Source: Siphlonurus alternatus (taxonomy: Eukaryota > Arthropoda > Insecta > Ephemeroptera > Siphlonuridae). From it: DNA of 64,000 nt. The stretch lies in contig OX463778.1 of NCBI GenBank assembly GCA_949825025.1, forward strand, positions 35,604,616 through 35,668,615, given 5' to 3'. Below are positions 52,949-64,000 of this stretch, piece by piece. Every line of letters starts with the position of its first letter. The stretch's first letter is position 1. A model generated the notes under the pieces. The model ran no database searches. It was given only the letters and a program-made list of their open reading frames with translations, and was not told the DNA's origin. The position numbers were made by a program, and so were the translations under genes.

Positions 52949-53397
52949 GGTATAACCTGAGAATTTGTCTGTCAAGGTCAAGAGGCGTGGCTATAGTGGC
53001 AACACTGTTTGCATTGGAATGAGCTTAAATTTTTAGGAGGGGGTGGTGACAACAGTCCTTGAGAACGTTGCCACATTTCTCATCACATATAGGAAACGAT
53101 CATCGCCACGGTTCAAAATATATGAAAACAATTCAGAAAAATAGTCTAAAAAATTAGGCTTTAGTAAAAAAAAAAGTAAAAGAATCTGTTGTATAGTTTT
53201 TTTGCAATGCTAATTAACAAATTTAACATTGGAAGGATACAAAATTCTCATTTAAATAAATTAATTATAATTAAACCAACGGTTAAAAAATTCCGAAAAA
53301 ATTCAGAGCTAATTTGACAATTGTTGTGAGTCCACCAAATTAATTTGAAGAAAATCTGTTGTAGCGAATTTTTCGTCCAAATTTCTCAGGTTAAGCC
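52949..53397 (-). mobile_element. TTAA-flanked non-autonomous DNA transposon (piggyBac-like MITE), copy 2
   Basis: This 449-bp unit is the reverse complement of the element at 5608-6057 along its whole length, with only scattered differences by eye. It is flanked by TTAA at 52945-52948 and 53398-53401 and has the same termini (GGTATAACCTGAGAATTTG and, on the other strand, GGCTTAACCTGAG). It lies about 630 bp downstream of exon D of the FERM gene, so it is probably intronic. Two close copies with intact target duplications suggest recent mobility. Confidence 0.87.
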
Positions 53398-54973
53398 TTA
53401 AGATACCGCGTTGAAAGTGAACTTGAGTCGCTACCTCCTCAGCGTATAATAAACACCATGAATGTCATCAGCTTGAAAGTGCTTCACTTTAATGTTGCCT
53501 ATTAACTATAGAATCGTTACTGAGGGAGAGACAAAAAGTAAGCTTTATTCCAGAGATAAAACGATATATGTTTTTTTACTCATATCACCCTATTTATTGC
53601 ATTCCATTACCAAACATAAATTTATTTAATGATATATTCATAAATTTTCTGCACGCACTATAACTCACTCTCGTGTGTTATAAATTTATCATGGTCATTT
53701 CCATACGTAAAATATAATATTTTATATTTTTTAATATATATTATATCAATTACCTTAATTAAAATTGCTGAAAAAGATTTAAAAAAAGTAACATCGCTTT
53801 CATTGTGTAAAAAACTAAACAAATAAGATTTTTTTTTTTAAAAAAAAGAAGGGGATATCATTGTTCCATGCAGTAAACTGACACAGTAGAAAAACATTAT
53901 TTACGTTAAAAAGATTAGTCTGAGAGAATGGTTTTTGTTAGCTCGAGTATTCTCAGTGAGTCAGTCTAGCAGAACGATAGTCGTCTCTTTTCACGAGGGA
54001 CGAGGAGGGGGCTACAGAACACAACACTCCTCGCCTCCACCAAAACCGGCAAAAACAGTTTCATCGCGAACGGTACACAAAAACTTTTAGAGCTGCTATT
54101 TTGTTTGATCGATTTGATGTACTAAAAAAGTAAATACTTTACTTGCCTATATGTATAGCAAAGCGTTATATCCTTACAGCAATAAGAAATGATGCAAAAT
54201 CTAATATAATAGATTTTAACGTTTTACATTGGTTCAATGTTCTTAAATAATGTTTTGTTTTTTTTAGCATATATATAATAAATAAAATGATGCATGCTGA
54301 AACTTTGTACATCATGAATATAGCTTGCGGTTTTAATAAATCTAAAATGATATATATCTGCATACACACAAATTTTCGTATTGTATGAAAAGTGACATAG
54401 TGTCGAGCAACTTGTGTGCTTTGCAAATAATAAATCTTTTTTATCCGCCTTGTTGCAGCAAGTTCACTTGACTATATAATTTATCATAAAAACTTACTAT
54501 ATATAGGGATTTTAGAAACTCTTTTATATTATTTATTGCATTTTTACGTGCTTTGAACTTATTTATCGTATTATTATATTTCTATACTTGCATACATATT
54601 GTTAAAATAATCTGCAATTTTTGTAACACTTTATTTCCCGTAATATTCATAATAATGAACATTTTCTTTTCTGCTATCGTTTAAAAGAATTTTACTCATT
54701 TGAGAATTGGAGCAACAAGAAGTAAAAGTGTAAAATTATCAATGAAAAATGTACTACAAGTTCAAAACTGATAATATAAAGATGTACTCTCTTTCACTAT
54801 TATACTGATAATTACACATTCCCTTATAGTTTCACTTGGTAAATACTGATGGGATCCATGTGAAGTATATAGACCGTGACACGAAATATAAATAGCCTTG
54901 ATCTCTAACGATTACTATATAAATTGTTCCCCATCGTCAAAAATGTAATTCCTTTTTAGCTTTTACGACTGAA

Positions 54974-54981
54974 TGACGTCA
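54974..54981. promoter_or_regulatory. TGACGTCA (CRE) octamer
   Basis: A full CRE palindrome at the edge of a GC-rich island (54970-55240), outside the recognised transposons. Function unproven. Confidence 0.35.
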
Positions 54982-55493
54982 TCAGTTAGTGTCGGTAAGT
55001 TAAGTATGACTTGTCGAGGAGTATCGCGGCTGTCGCCAACTTAGCACGTTGTCGCGTGCCGCGAATGCAGCATGAGGTATCTCTGCATTCCTCGAGCCCT
55101 TCTCCTAACACCGCAATCTCCATCCATCCGTTTTGATAGTGAGCACTGCTCGTTAAAAAACAACGCATGCAGCAAATCTTTGAATCACCTTCCCTTTTCT
55201 TTCACACACTCAGCACCACAAAAGCCACCAGAAAAGCACGATTCTTGTGGCTTTTTAAAATAAAAAAACGTTTTTAAGGAAAGAAGAAGTCTTTTTATCA
55301 AATAAAAGGATGTCATTCATGGTTTAGGATATGTTAATGTTTGCTTTGAAAAATGACTTAATGATTCTTTTAGCTTTTATTTAAATATAATTCTTTACCT
55401 GAAATTGCATGTTTACTTAAATAGCTGAATATGAATAATATTAAAGTAAATATCAAGAAATGTTTACGGCATGTACGTAACAATATGTGTAAT

Positions 55494-55570
55494 GTGTGGT
55501 CTATATAGTAAGTTATTCCCTAGAGGTTTCTGGTTCACATCCCGGTGGAATCAACAGCAACAGTTGGTTG
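55494..55570 (+). mobile_element. Possible tRNA-derived SINE head
   Basis: TGTGGTCTATATAGTAAG resembles a tRNA D-arm/A box. About 20 bp later comes TCTGGTTCACATCCCGG, a degenerate B box/T-arm. The spacing is tRNA-like, but several consensus positions are off and no 3' tail is defined. Confidence 0.35.
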
Positions 55571-58500
55571 TGTGTTGTGTGATGATATGCTCTTGCTGTA
55601 CGTTATACCATCAAAACAATCGTAAACGATAATAATATCTCTACCAAATAAGAATAAAAAAATATACGAGTTATGTTATAACTTCATACAATGCAATAAA
55701 AAAAAGTACAGAAATGTTTATTTATTTCACTGTGACATTTTTGTTAGTACTATATAAAAGTTAATACCACAATTATTTTTTTGGCTGGCGTGTTATATAA
55801 AATAAAATAATAAGCAAATGAAGATTAATTACAAAAAAAATAAATAAATAAATAAAAATAAAAAGAACAATTTTATACATTTCATAGTTTCAGGGGATAA
55901 ACGATCTCTTAAACTAGTATTATATAGCTAAGAGCAAAGGTAATAACCGTAACCACATGATTTACCGTTTCTGCACATGGCCACAAAAAGTAATGAGTGT
56001 AATAGTCGTAAACCTTACTTAGAGTGTATAATATTTTTTTTCCAAAGTTATTATGTATTGCATAACAAAACCTCTCGCACATTTATCGATTTAACTGCGT
56101 ATATTATATACATTTTTTTTTCATACATCAGGCGCTGTTCTAAATCTTCATTATTTTTGTTGGTGTTGTTGTAAACATTAAAAGTGGTATTTTAAAATAT
56201 AATAGTTCCTATAGTTCATTGTTTATAGAATTCGCATCAGTAAATTAGGTTGTATTAAAACCAATCCTAAGACTGCATAAGCTTATTACCAGTAGTGTGG
56301 GCTGGCAAAGCAATCAATGAGGCCTATCCACTTTGTCTGCAAACACCTTCGTGACAGCAATTGAGCAGCTCCCATTCATCTCCTAGTTAACTCATGCACG
56401 CTTTCTTGTCTTATTTTCTCTTCATGCTGTTTCTACTACAATTCTTCTGCTGCTGCATGTTTTATTATTTTTTTTTTCTAAATGATAAAACGATAGTATT
56501 TAATCTTTAAATGAAGCTTTGAACTTTATAAAAGTGTTCACCGCGTGAACTATAAAGTTCATGTTGCTGTTGCTTTGACGTCGAATGGCAAATCACCCTA
56601 GCAGACATACGCCTCCTACCTTTATAGTGAGTGACCTCATCACAAATGTTAACATTATTGATCTCCCACGTATTGCTTCAATATTATTTGTTTAGAATTC
56701 AAGTTAATATGATATTTAAAATTATCGACACAATAAGGATGGAATTTATATTGTTATGACTTGAAGATTATGTAACAGAAGTTTTACAAAACCAATAAAA
56801 TTATAATTAAGTTTTCATATTATTTTAATATAGTTAATAAGTTATGTCTAATCAATCAAAATAATTTTTTTATGTGATTGCTATTTATTTTAAACTTTAA
56901 AAGTAATTATAAATTTAATTAAAATACCATTCGTATATATACACATAATATATATCGATTAAATGTGTTCTAGTTATATTTTAAATGAGTTTGAATCTTA
57001 CACTTGAAGTGTAAGAAATAATAGTTCATGCATCTATTGAGAACACAAGTACTTGATATATAAAAGCCGTGGTGTATTGTGTAGTATAATTGGGGGTATA
57101 ATTACAGGTGCTTGAATATAAATGTAGCGTCGCAGTTGTAATCATGAAGCGAGAGCGTAGCAATACTGTGGAAGTTGAGAGTTTGCTCCATATATACAGA
57201 AAATTCATTATATTGAAACATTGAAAACAATTTTTTTTATTTATAATTGACAATTGAGTTTTTATGAAACTCCAATTAAAATTAACTATAATATATAGAT
57301 TCTCATATATATTTCAATATAACGAAAATAGGAGTAGGTACATACAATTTTATGGAAGGATTACTTTTTGCAGTGAAGTAGTTAAGTGTCTGTACTTAAA
57401 TTTTTTCTTGCTTTAATTATATAGTATAATCATATAATGACATCAATTATAATCTCTTCTCAGTTATAAATTATCTACAAAACTTGTTAAAGTGCAATGA
57501 TTAATTATTTAAATTGTCAATATTTTTTAATTCAATTATCTTGAAAAGGCTGTATTTATCATAGTATTTTAAATCATCTACCTACAATTGATTTCCTATA
57601 GTATAATAGCTATACACTATGGGTGGGTTGCATCCCTCCAGGGGTAAAATCCCGATGATCTTCCCACGAGAACTTGGTGACTGGAGCCCAAGGCGTGGCA
57701 CTCGACTTGCATGTTGGCGCTAACTTGGTCGCCCTTCACACCTCGCCCAGTCACCCTTCTGCTGCCGTGGGAAACTCACCTGATATTTTGTATGTCGCAA
57801 CCATTCATTCAATACAACCTTGCTTTTAATAATTTATTCAAATATAATATTAAAAATTTAACAGACGGCTTTTATTTAGAATGAAATAAATAGAGTAATC
57901 TGTGGTAATACCGCGTCAAGAGAAACATTCTTGTATAATGTTGTCGGTGGGCCTACCTATGTTAATAACAGTTCCCCCCAATTTGCTGCACGCACCTTCG
58001 CGCCGCCCAGTAGCTACTACCCGCCTTCAGATCGACAAGGACGATTGGAGAATATAAACATTTTTCTCTAAGGCGATGAAGGCGGCTTACGCTTGTGGAG
58101 ACAGCGGCAATCAGATTTCAAATAGACAAGATCATAGTTCAAATAACCCACATTTTAAACGTCTGTAATAAAACATATTACTTATTTTTCTTTTTCAATC
58201 ATTGGCAGCAAGTAAGGGCGTATATTTTTAAAGCATCACCATTAGAATCATATTAAGTTTTGAAATCTATATATATGTAGAATATAAATATATTGCCGTT
58301 AACACCCACATAACTATAAAATATAAAGAAAACTGTTTGTCAACGTACTTCATAATTATATTTAAAAAAAATTGAATATTTTTTTTGATTATTATATTGA
58401 ATAAAGAGGTTTATTATTCATTTCAATATAATATATTAGCCTTTCAATGGAGATAAATGTGGTAAATTATTTGAAATATGAGTAAAAGAGAGATTATGTT

Positions 58501-58752
58501 TAATAAATATACAGCCTACTACAATACACACATATATACAACCTCCCATATAGCTTATTGGTTATTATATAGGTATGTCATGTATTATGGGTAAGGGTAT
58601 TAAACAAACATTATTTATAGTAATTGCATGAAGAGAGTAAGAGAGACTGCTATGCAATTTGCTATTCATGGAGCACCAGTGTTATTTGTCACGGCTCAAG
58701 GAAAAGGCCGGCCGGCTTACTGCCAGTGACCTGCTAGGTCATATTGCTCTTT

Positions 58753-58784
<32 letters not shown>
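58753..58784. repeat. (GCA)10 trinucleotide repeat
   Basis: Ten perfect GCA/CAG units inside a GC-rich island. No convincing coding frame surrounds it. Confidence 0.9.
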
Positions 58785-58785
<1 letters not shown>

Positions 58786-61700
58786 GCGTCACAACAAATT
58801 TACTGCTTCAATTTGGCGCGCTCCGCTGCTCGGCGGCTCTACTAAGGTGATGGATGCACCAAGGCACCTCTCTTAACGTTTGCATGATGACACCACTGGT
58901 GTGTGTGCCCCTCCTAGTGTGTAAATCATGTAATAAGATGTCCCACATGTTGTACAAGTGACAAATAGACTGAATTATGTACTAAATTGGTGCTTAACCA
59001 TGCAAGCTTAAAAACATTTTATAAAATGTAATCCCAATTTAAGTACTGTATTGCATACAGAGAAGGCAAGAATATATATATTTTTTATACACTAAATACA
59101 TAAAATATATTTTCAGACTAGAACATAAAAATTTAGTGATTATATACATTACAAATAAATCCAGAAATTTAATATATAATAATAAATTGTTTTTATTATA
59201 TTCTTATGTTAGGATCCGTTACTGAATGGAATTGCTCTGGATTGCTCCCTTCTATACAATAATATATATATTGCTTTTTTTTTCATCAGAACTGACCCTA
59301 TAATACACTGCCTAATACTAAATTCTATCAAATTTACTGTCTTAATTTCATATTTTTGTAGGTTCTTATTAATTATTTAGGTTTTACTTTCCATTTTGCT
59401 GTTGATTTGTTACTTAACATTTCATGTACACATACAGTATACAAAAACATAATGATTTTCACCATGAAAATAATTTACAAATAATATTCGCCTTAGGTCT
59501 CTATAACTTGCATTTCAAACATCTGCAGAGAAATTCGCAAACATGACACTCTCATTTGTCTTTTGCGAGTCTTGTTGCTCACCACGCGCGGGGTGGCGTG
59601 GGGGGACTTGGGGGGTCAAGTCTTATACCTACCTGCTGCCAGGCGGCATGGACACAAGGCGTGATGTATTGGCGCGAGCCGCCGTAACTCGCCGCCAAGA
59701 GTGAAAGTATAACTAGCCTGACTTTTTTCGGTCTTGGTCCCAATGTATGTCATCAAGATAGGCTATATAATATAACTTAGGTGCCATGCGTGGGTCCTGA
59801 TAGATAGCTTGCCATTAAATAACAAGTCACTACAACGTTTAGCAGGTCTACACTCATTAATATTTACGTGGTGTATCAAAGAGACCACCGTAGAACAAAC
59901 TTTTAAAAACATGATCAATATGGATGAAAAATACGTTAAAAAAACATATCAATATTTTTTTATATGTAATTTGTACTTAATCTTTTCTACACAAACATTG
60001 ATCACTGATCAGGAATTACCTGAACAAGTTTTTTTTTTTTTTTTTTTACTTCGTAATTCATGTAATTAAATCAATATTTTAACATTAACTTTATTATTTA
60101 TTAACTTTTATATTATTGTGTCATAAATATTAAATAATTATTTATTTTAAATTAATTAAATATTTACAGTACAAATTATACCATATTTATGTTTTATTTA
60201 TGACATTTCAACATGAAAATATTATTGCTTCATTCTTTAGGGAAATTTTTTATTAAATGCAACTGAATTAACAAAACGAGAAAGAACAAAGACAGTCAGC
60301 AGCATGAAGCAATTTACTTTTATATGATTTGAAGAACGTTATGTACTGATCACGAAGAATCATATAAATTTTTCACTGCAGTGATGTGTATATTGTACTA
60401 TATGTTTATTCCATGTATGCATTATACTATATAATATCAAGGTTTAATAAATTTTTTATTTCAACTATTTCATTCCATTTATTGCAATGATGAAGAAATA
60501 TATTGCTGCAGTTATATACATTATACCTCGAATGCATGTAATTTCATTATAATATATAGTAAGATAGTACACGTGACCTTGTATATATGTTTCTCAAAAA
60601 TTCTCATACTCTTCAATTATACAGGTTTAGCCTAGTTACATACTGTATTATAGTTCTGTTTGTATATCGTACTATACGTATTATATACACTCAACCTTTT
60701 GCTGATTGTATGTTATAATACAAGGCTGATGTTAATAGTATACTTGATAATATGATTACTTAATATGTCCTTGTTCAGTTGCACTGTAATTTGTTTTTAT
60801 TCTTAATCTTGCATGATTATAACTAAATGTTAGTTCTGTTGTATTCATCATTGGATCAATACAATTTACACGTAACATAACTTAAAAAAATATAATATAC
60901 AGAACTTCTTTCAAGGACATTGCATGTACGTATATATTACATTAAATAATATGTATATGATATTTATTTATAACATTTAGCATCACTCAATATAGAGTAT
61001 ATTAAGAGAAACAAGTTACACTAAAGGAATAAAAATAGACTAAAGGTATCATGAATGTTATATCATTTTTATTGCCCTCCTTCATTTAAAAAAGAAATAA
61101 TAAAATAAAAAACGCCACGACTTAAATTTTTCACTTTTTTAACTGCAAGTTTATAATATTTTTATGCAAACAATATTTTTTTTTAGTTTCAGCAACCAAG
61201 TCTATATAAAGTTAAGTTAAAAAAGTTGTGTGTTTCCATCCAGTCAAAATCAAGATAGCGTATTGCATCAGAATTGCAGTTTAAGTGTCAACTATAATAT
61301 GTGACACAAAAAAGTTACAGTATAATTAATCCAGATATGTCACTCAAACCAACTCGCAGAGCAAGGAGATTACTATTAAAATATAGTCAAAGAGTCGATG
61401 TAAATAACGAGGATATAAAGAATTGAAACATACTAAAGTTTAAATTATAAAGCGAGATGAGGATTAATTTTGTGTCTGCTTGCGAGTGATGCATGTTTGG
61501 TGGTTTGTCCGGCAGCCGCCAAAGCCGGCAGCGGCCTACACAGCACATACAGAGGCGTTACCATCGCGTCGCTGGCCTAAGTATCGTGTCAAACATAGGT
61601 GATATGTTATTGGACTGGACTTAACAGCAAGCGAACCAAAAGTTGTTCCTTCTCTCTGTACTAAATTGAAAGCCATTCATGTTAAAACTCATTTCATAAT

Positions 61701-63090
61701 GTCACATTTTTTTTTCTGTGGCCTGATTTTGTTTTATTTTATATTGAATATAAAAAATATATGTACAGCAAAGTTACATCTTTGAGACATATCAGTTAAA
61801 TGTGAAGTTGTCATGTAAAACGAGGTGGTAAGAAATTAAACTATCAAAATTAAATGTACATTATCAATTAGCCTTCAATTAATATCATGATTATTTTTTA
61901 CCTGTGTCGTTGGCATGATTGAATTGAGTCAATGCTAATTTATTTAAAATATTTGCCCAAGTTATACTGTATATTTTATATTATATATATATTTTTTAAA
62001 TATATACAATATACCTTTCCACGCATTCACACAGCTTTTTAATTATGTTTTTCTTTTTGCATGGCAGAACATGATTTCATGTATGCTATTTTTTTTAATT
62101 CAAATTTTTATTTCGATCATAGGCTTCATATTTTAAGTAATTTAAGTTCTACGTACGTAAATTATACATTCCAGTTTTTGTGACAATAGAAAATATAAAT
62201 TTTATTTTTTAACCACTTCAAAGAGGTTTAAATGATTACTAAATTCTATCAATAAATGTTTTAAGAGAAAAACTTAACATGCTATAAAAGTTGTTAAATT
62301 CCATGCTTTACATTGTCAAAATAAACTGTCAAAATAAGGTATGATGAATAGACGTAACACGGCGGGAAAAAATGTTTTTATAACTTTTTGAAAGCCACTC
62401 TATATAAGTAAAATTAAATATAAGTCTGGCATGAAATGACAAGATTTTTATAAACTTTTAAATATAAGCTTGACTTTATAATGTCACCCGAGGCATAGAA
62501 AATAGACTTTTAAAACATTTTCCAGTTTTAAGAATATAAAGTTATTATTTTTTTATAATACCACAAACACAGTATAATGTATATGAGTATCTTTTAAAAA
62601 AGAGAATCTAAAATTACTTATATTACAATAAATTGTAATGTTTATTAACATTACATGCATTTAATAAATTAGAACTCAATTAAACCTCACACTGCCTATC
62701 GTTATTCTTCTGTTTACATTGTTATACTTGTATTATATTGACGTTGGTGTTGAGAGTTATGGTGTTGTATTGCCACCGCCCTCGCGGTCCCCTGCACTGT
62801 TATTAGCGAGTGCTGCAGCCACGACGACCCACTGAGGTAGCGCCTCGCCAGCCCACGCCCGTCAATCCCGGGTGACGGACGTGCAGCTCTGAGATCAGTC
62901 ACGGCAGCAGTTACGCCCTTGTCACGTTCGGACGTGCTAAATAACCTGAGTCACTTTAATAAACACTCAGAAATTAGATTATCGTTTTCATTGCTGTATT
63001 ATTGTTACCTATTTACTATAAAGTAATTTTAAATTATATATTTTTTCCTGTTTTTTTTTTTTTTTAATGCAATAAAAGCTGTGATATATT

Positions 63091-63096
63091 TTTATT
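63091..63096 (-). promoter_or_regulatory. Polyadenylation signal AATAAA of the Gly-rich gene
   Basis: The + strand reads TTTATT, giving AATAAA on the - strand about 80 bp downstream of the TAA at 63174. The spacing and strand fit the 3' UTR of the Gly-rich gene. In DNA this AT-rich a chance hexamer is possible. Confidence 0.5.
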
Positions 63097-63173
63097 CATT
63101 GTCAAAAATTATTCTTTTAAAGCATTTGCTACCACCACCAGAGTTAATACGTGCTAAAAATCATCAGTGTCAC

Positions 63174-64000
63174 TTATATATTTGATCCGGTTAACTGGTT
63201 TTGTGTACCTCCTAAACCACCCTCCACACCAATACCAACGTTCCCACCAATATTTAAACCTCCCACACCACTATCAAAGCCTGAACTCAAACCAGCCCCC
63301 ATGTTCACACCAATATTACTTCCTAAACTGCCTCCCACACCATTGCTAAACCCTGAACTCAAACCAGCCCCTACATTACTACCTATGTTTACACCAATAT
63401 TGCCTCCTAAATTACCAAAGCCTGAGCTCAATGCAGCCCCCAGTGCACCACTTAAACCCAGGCCAGTATTGAAGCCGCTTTGTGCAACTTTACCCATTTT
63501 ATTCAAAACTCCTTGTGACCCCAAATCACTACTTGGAAGTAGTCCAATATATGATGCTGCATTTTTAGTCACCTTATACCCTCCTCTAGCTACTGTATTT
63601 AACCCTTCCAAACCGGCACCTGCAAGAGCCATACCTAATAGTAACGTTCGGGACTTGTCATTTTTAGGATAATCTGTTATGGCTGCTTTTCTGCGAATTC
63701 TATATAAATCTTCAATAACATTTTCAGGGATAATTTGCCGAAATACTCCGAAGCTAGAAAATTTCGGTGAAAATGGTCCACCCCTGGCCAAAGATTCTTC
63801 CTCTACTTCCCCCTGTCCTATCACCGTCTTCACAGCAGGAGTTTGACCGTAGATCTTGATATTTCTGTCCAGTCCTTCGTTATAGGTGGTACTGATCAGA
63901 TTCGGAGCCGAGAGAATGGAGTCTAATATTGCACCATCCTTTGCTTCAACTTTACGTTCGATGTTTTCTGCAGAAATTCCCTCCACCTTGCCCTTCGTGG
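63174..64000 (-). CDS. Unrecognised protein with Gly/Asn/Ser-rich C-terminal repeats, 3' terminal exon (partial)
   Basis: An open frame of about 275 codons enters from the right edge of the window and ends at a TAA at 63174-63176. No start is visible. The codon at 63984-63986 is GTG (Val), and the frame stays open upstream of it to the edge. The first ~180 residues are a mixed, probably folded region with charged stretches such as IEDLYRIRRKAAITDYPK and a hydrophobic Gly/Ala stretch (LLLGMALAGAGLEGL). The last ~85 residues are three imperfect repeats of 23-24 residues. Each starts with LSSGF and continues with GG, NIG and NVG motifs. A - strand AATAAA at 63091-63096, about 80 bp past the stop, supports this being the real 3' exon. 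I do not recognise the family. The Gly-rich tail could suit a structural, cuticular or secreted protein, but no signal peptide can be judged. Confidence 0.75.
   Translation of the reverse strand, partial: TKGKVEGISAENIERKVEAKDGAILDSILSAPNLISTTYNEGLDRNIKIYGQTPAVKTVIGQGEVEEESLARGGPFSPKFSSFGVFRQIIPENVIEDLYRIRRKAAITDYPKNDKSRTLLLGMALAGAGLEGLNTVARGGYKVTKNAASYIGLLPSSDLGSQGVLNKMGKVAQSGFNTGLGLSGALGAALSSGFGNLGGNIGVNIGSNVGAGLSSGFSNGVGGSLGSNIGVNMGAGLSSGFDSGVGGLNIGGNVGIGVEGGLGGTQNQLTGSNI

Larger units (their letters stand above)
53402..63090. other. Non-coding DNA between FERM exon D and the Gly-rich gene
   Basis: Probably starts as FERM intron. Contains the SINE-like piece at 55494, the CRE at 54974, (GCA)10 and GC-rich islands near 53940-54070, 54990-55240, 57630-57790, 57960-58110, 58660-58910, 59570-59710, 61490-61600 and 62750-62940. 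The expected ELGDYD exon of the FERM gene was not seen. Confidence 0.6.

Noticed and set aside
63151..63672. 173-codon Pro-rich frame on the + strand
   Set aside because: Antisense shadow of the Gly-rich - strand gene; Gly codons read backwards give Pro.

Overview
The window looks like nuclear DNA from an arthropod, most likely a crustacean and perhaps a decapod. The reasons are very AT-rich non-coding DNA, very long perfect (TA)n and (TC)n microsatellites, kilobase-scale introns with canonical GT/AG borders, several small inverted-repeat transposon families, and fragments of arthropod-type non-LTR retrotransposons. There are no bacterial operons, rRNA genes or CRISPR arrays. The taxon call is an inference from texture and family content, not from a marker gene.

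Two host genes are visible. On the + strand, four phase-compatible exons (32423-32527, 38231-38273, 44752-44830, 52219-52316) join without a break into the F1/early F2 part of a FERM domain. It most resembles band 4.1-like protein 4 (EPB41L4A). Its introns are about 5.7, 6.5 and 7.4 kb, and the 5' and 3' parts of the gene were not found in the window. On the - strand at the right edge (63174-64000) is the 3' end of an unrecognised gene. Its product ends in three 23-24-residue Gly/Asn/Ser-rich repeats, and an AATAAA signal follows the stop.

The rest is non-coding DNA populated by mobile elements. (i) 11284-12461 is a 5'-truncated R2/R4-superclade retrotransposon. Its intact 346-codon ORF carries the CCHC knuckle and the restriction-like endonuclease, and it sits inside a (TAA)n microsatellite, the target known for Dong elements. 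(ii) Two nearly identical 450-bp elements in opposite orientation (5608-6057, 52949-53397) are each flanked by TTAA, as expected for piggyBac-type insertion. (iii) Two ~320-bp foldback elements (14233-14552, 52390-52712) share an inner arm carrying paired TGACGTCA (CRE) sites but have different outer arms. (iv) Two ~145-bp palindromic elements (14015-14163, 27598-27737) share the terminus GTATTACACGATAC. (v) There is an eroded LINE 3' end with a pentanucleotide tail (23341-23807) and several possible tRNA-derived SINE heads.

Region by region: 1-11.1 kb is non-coding with (AT)n, (TC)54 and one TTAA element. 11.1-14.6 kb is a mobile-element cluster. 14.6-32.4 kb is non-coding with microsatellites, the LINE remnant and SINE-like pieces. 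32.4-52.3 kb holds the FERM exons and introns. 52.3-53.4 kb holds two transposons in the following intron or flank. 53.4-63.1 kb is non-coding, and the last kilobase is the Gly-rich gene. Throughout, GC-rich islands of 150-350 bp interrupt the AT-rich background every 1-2 kb, and most of them do not look coding.
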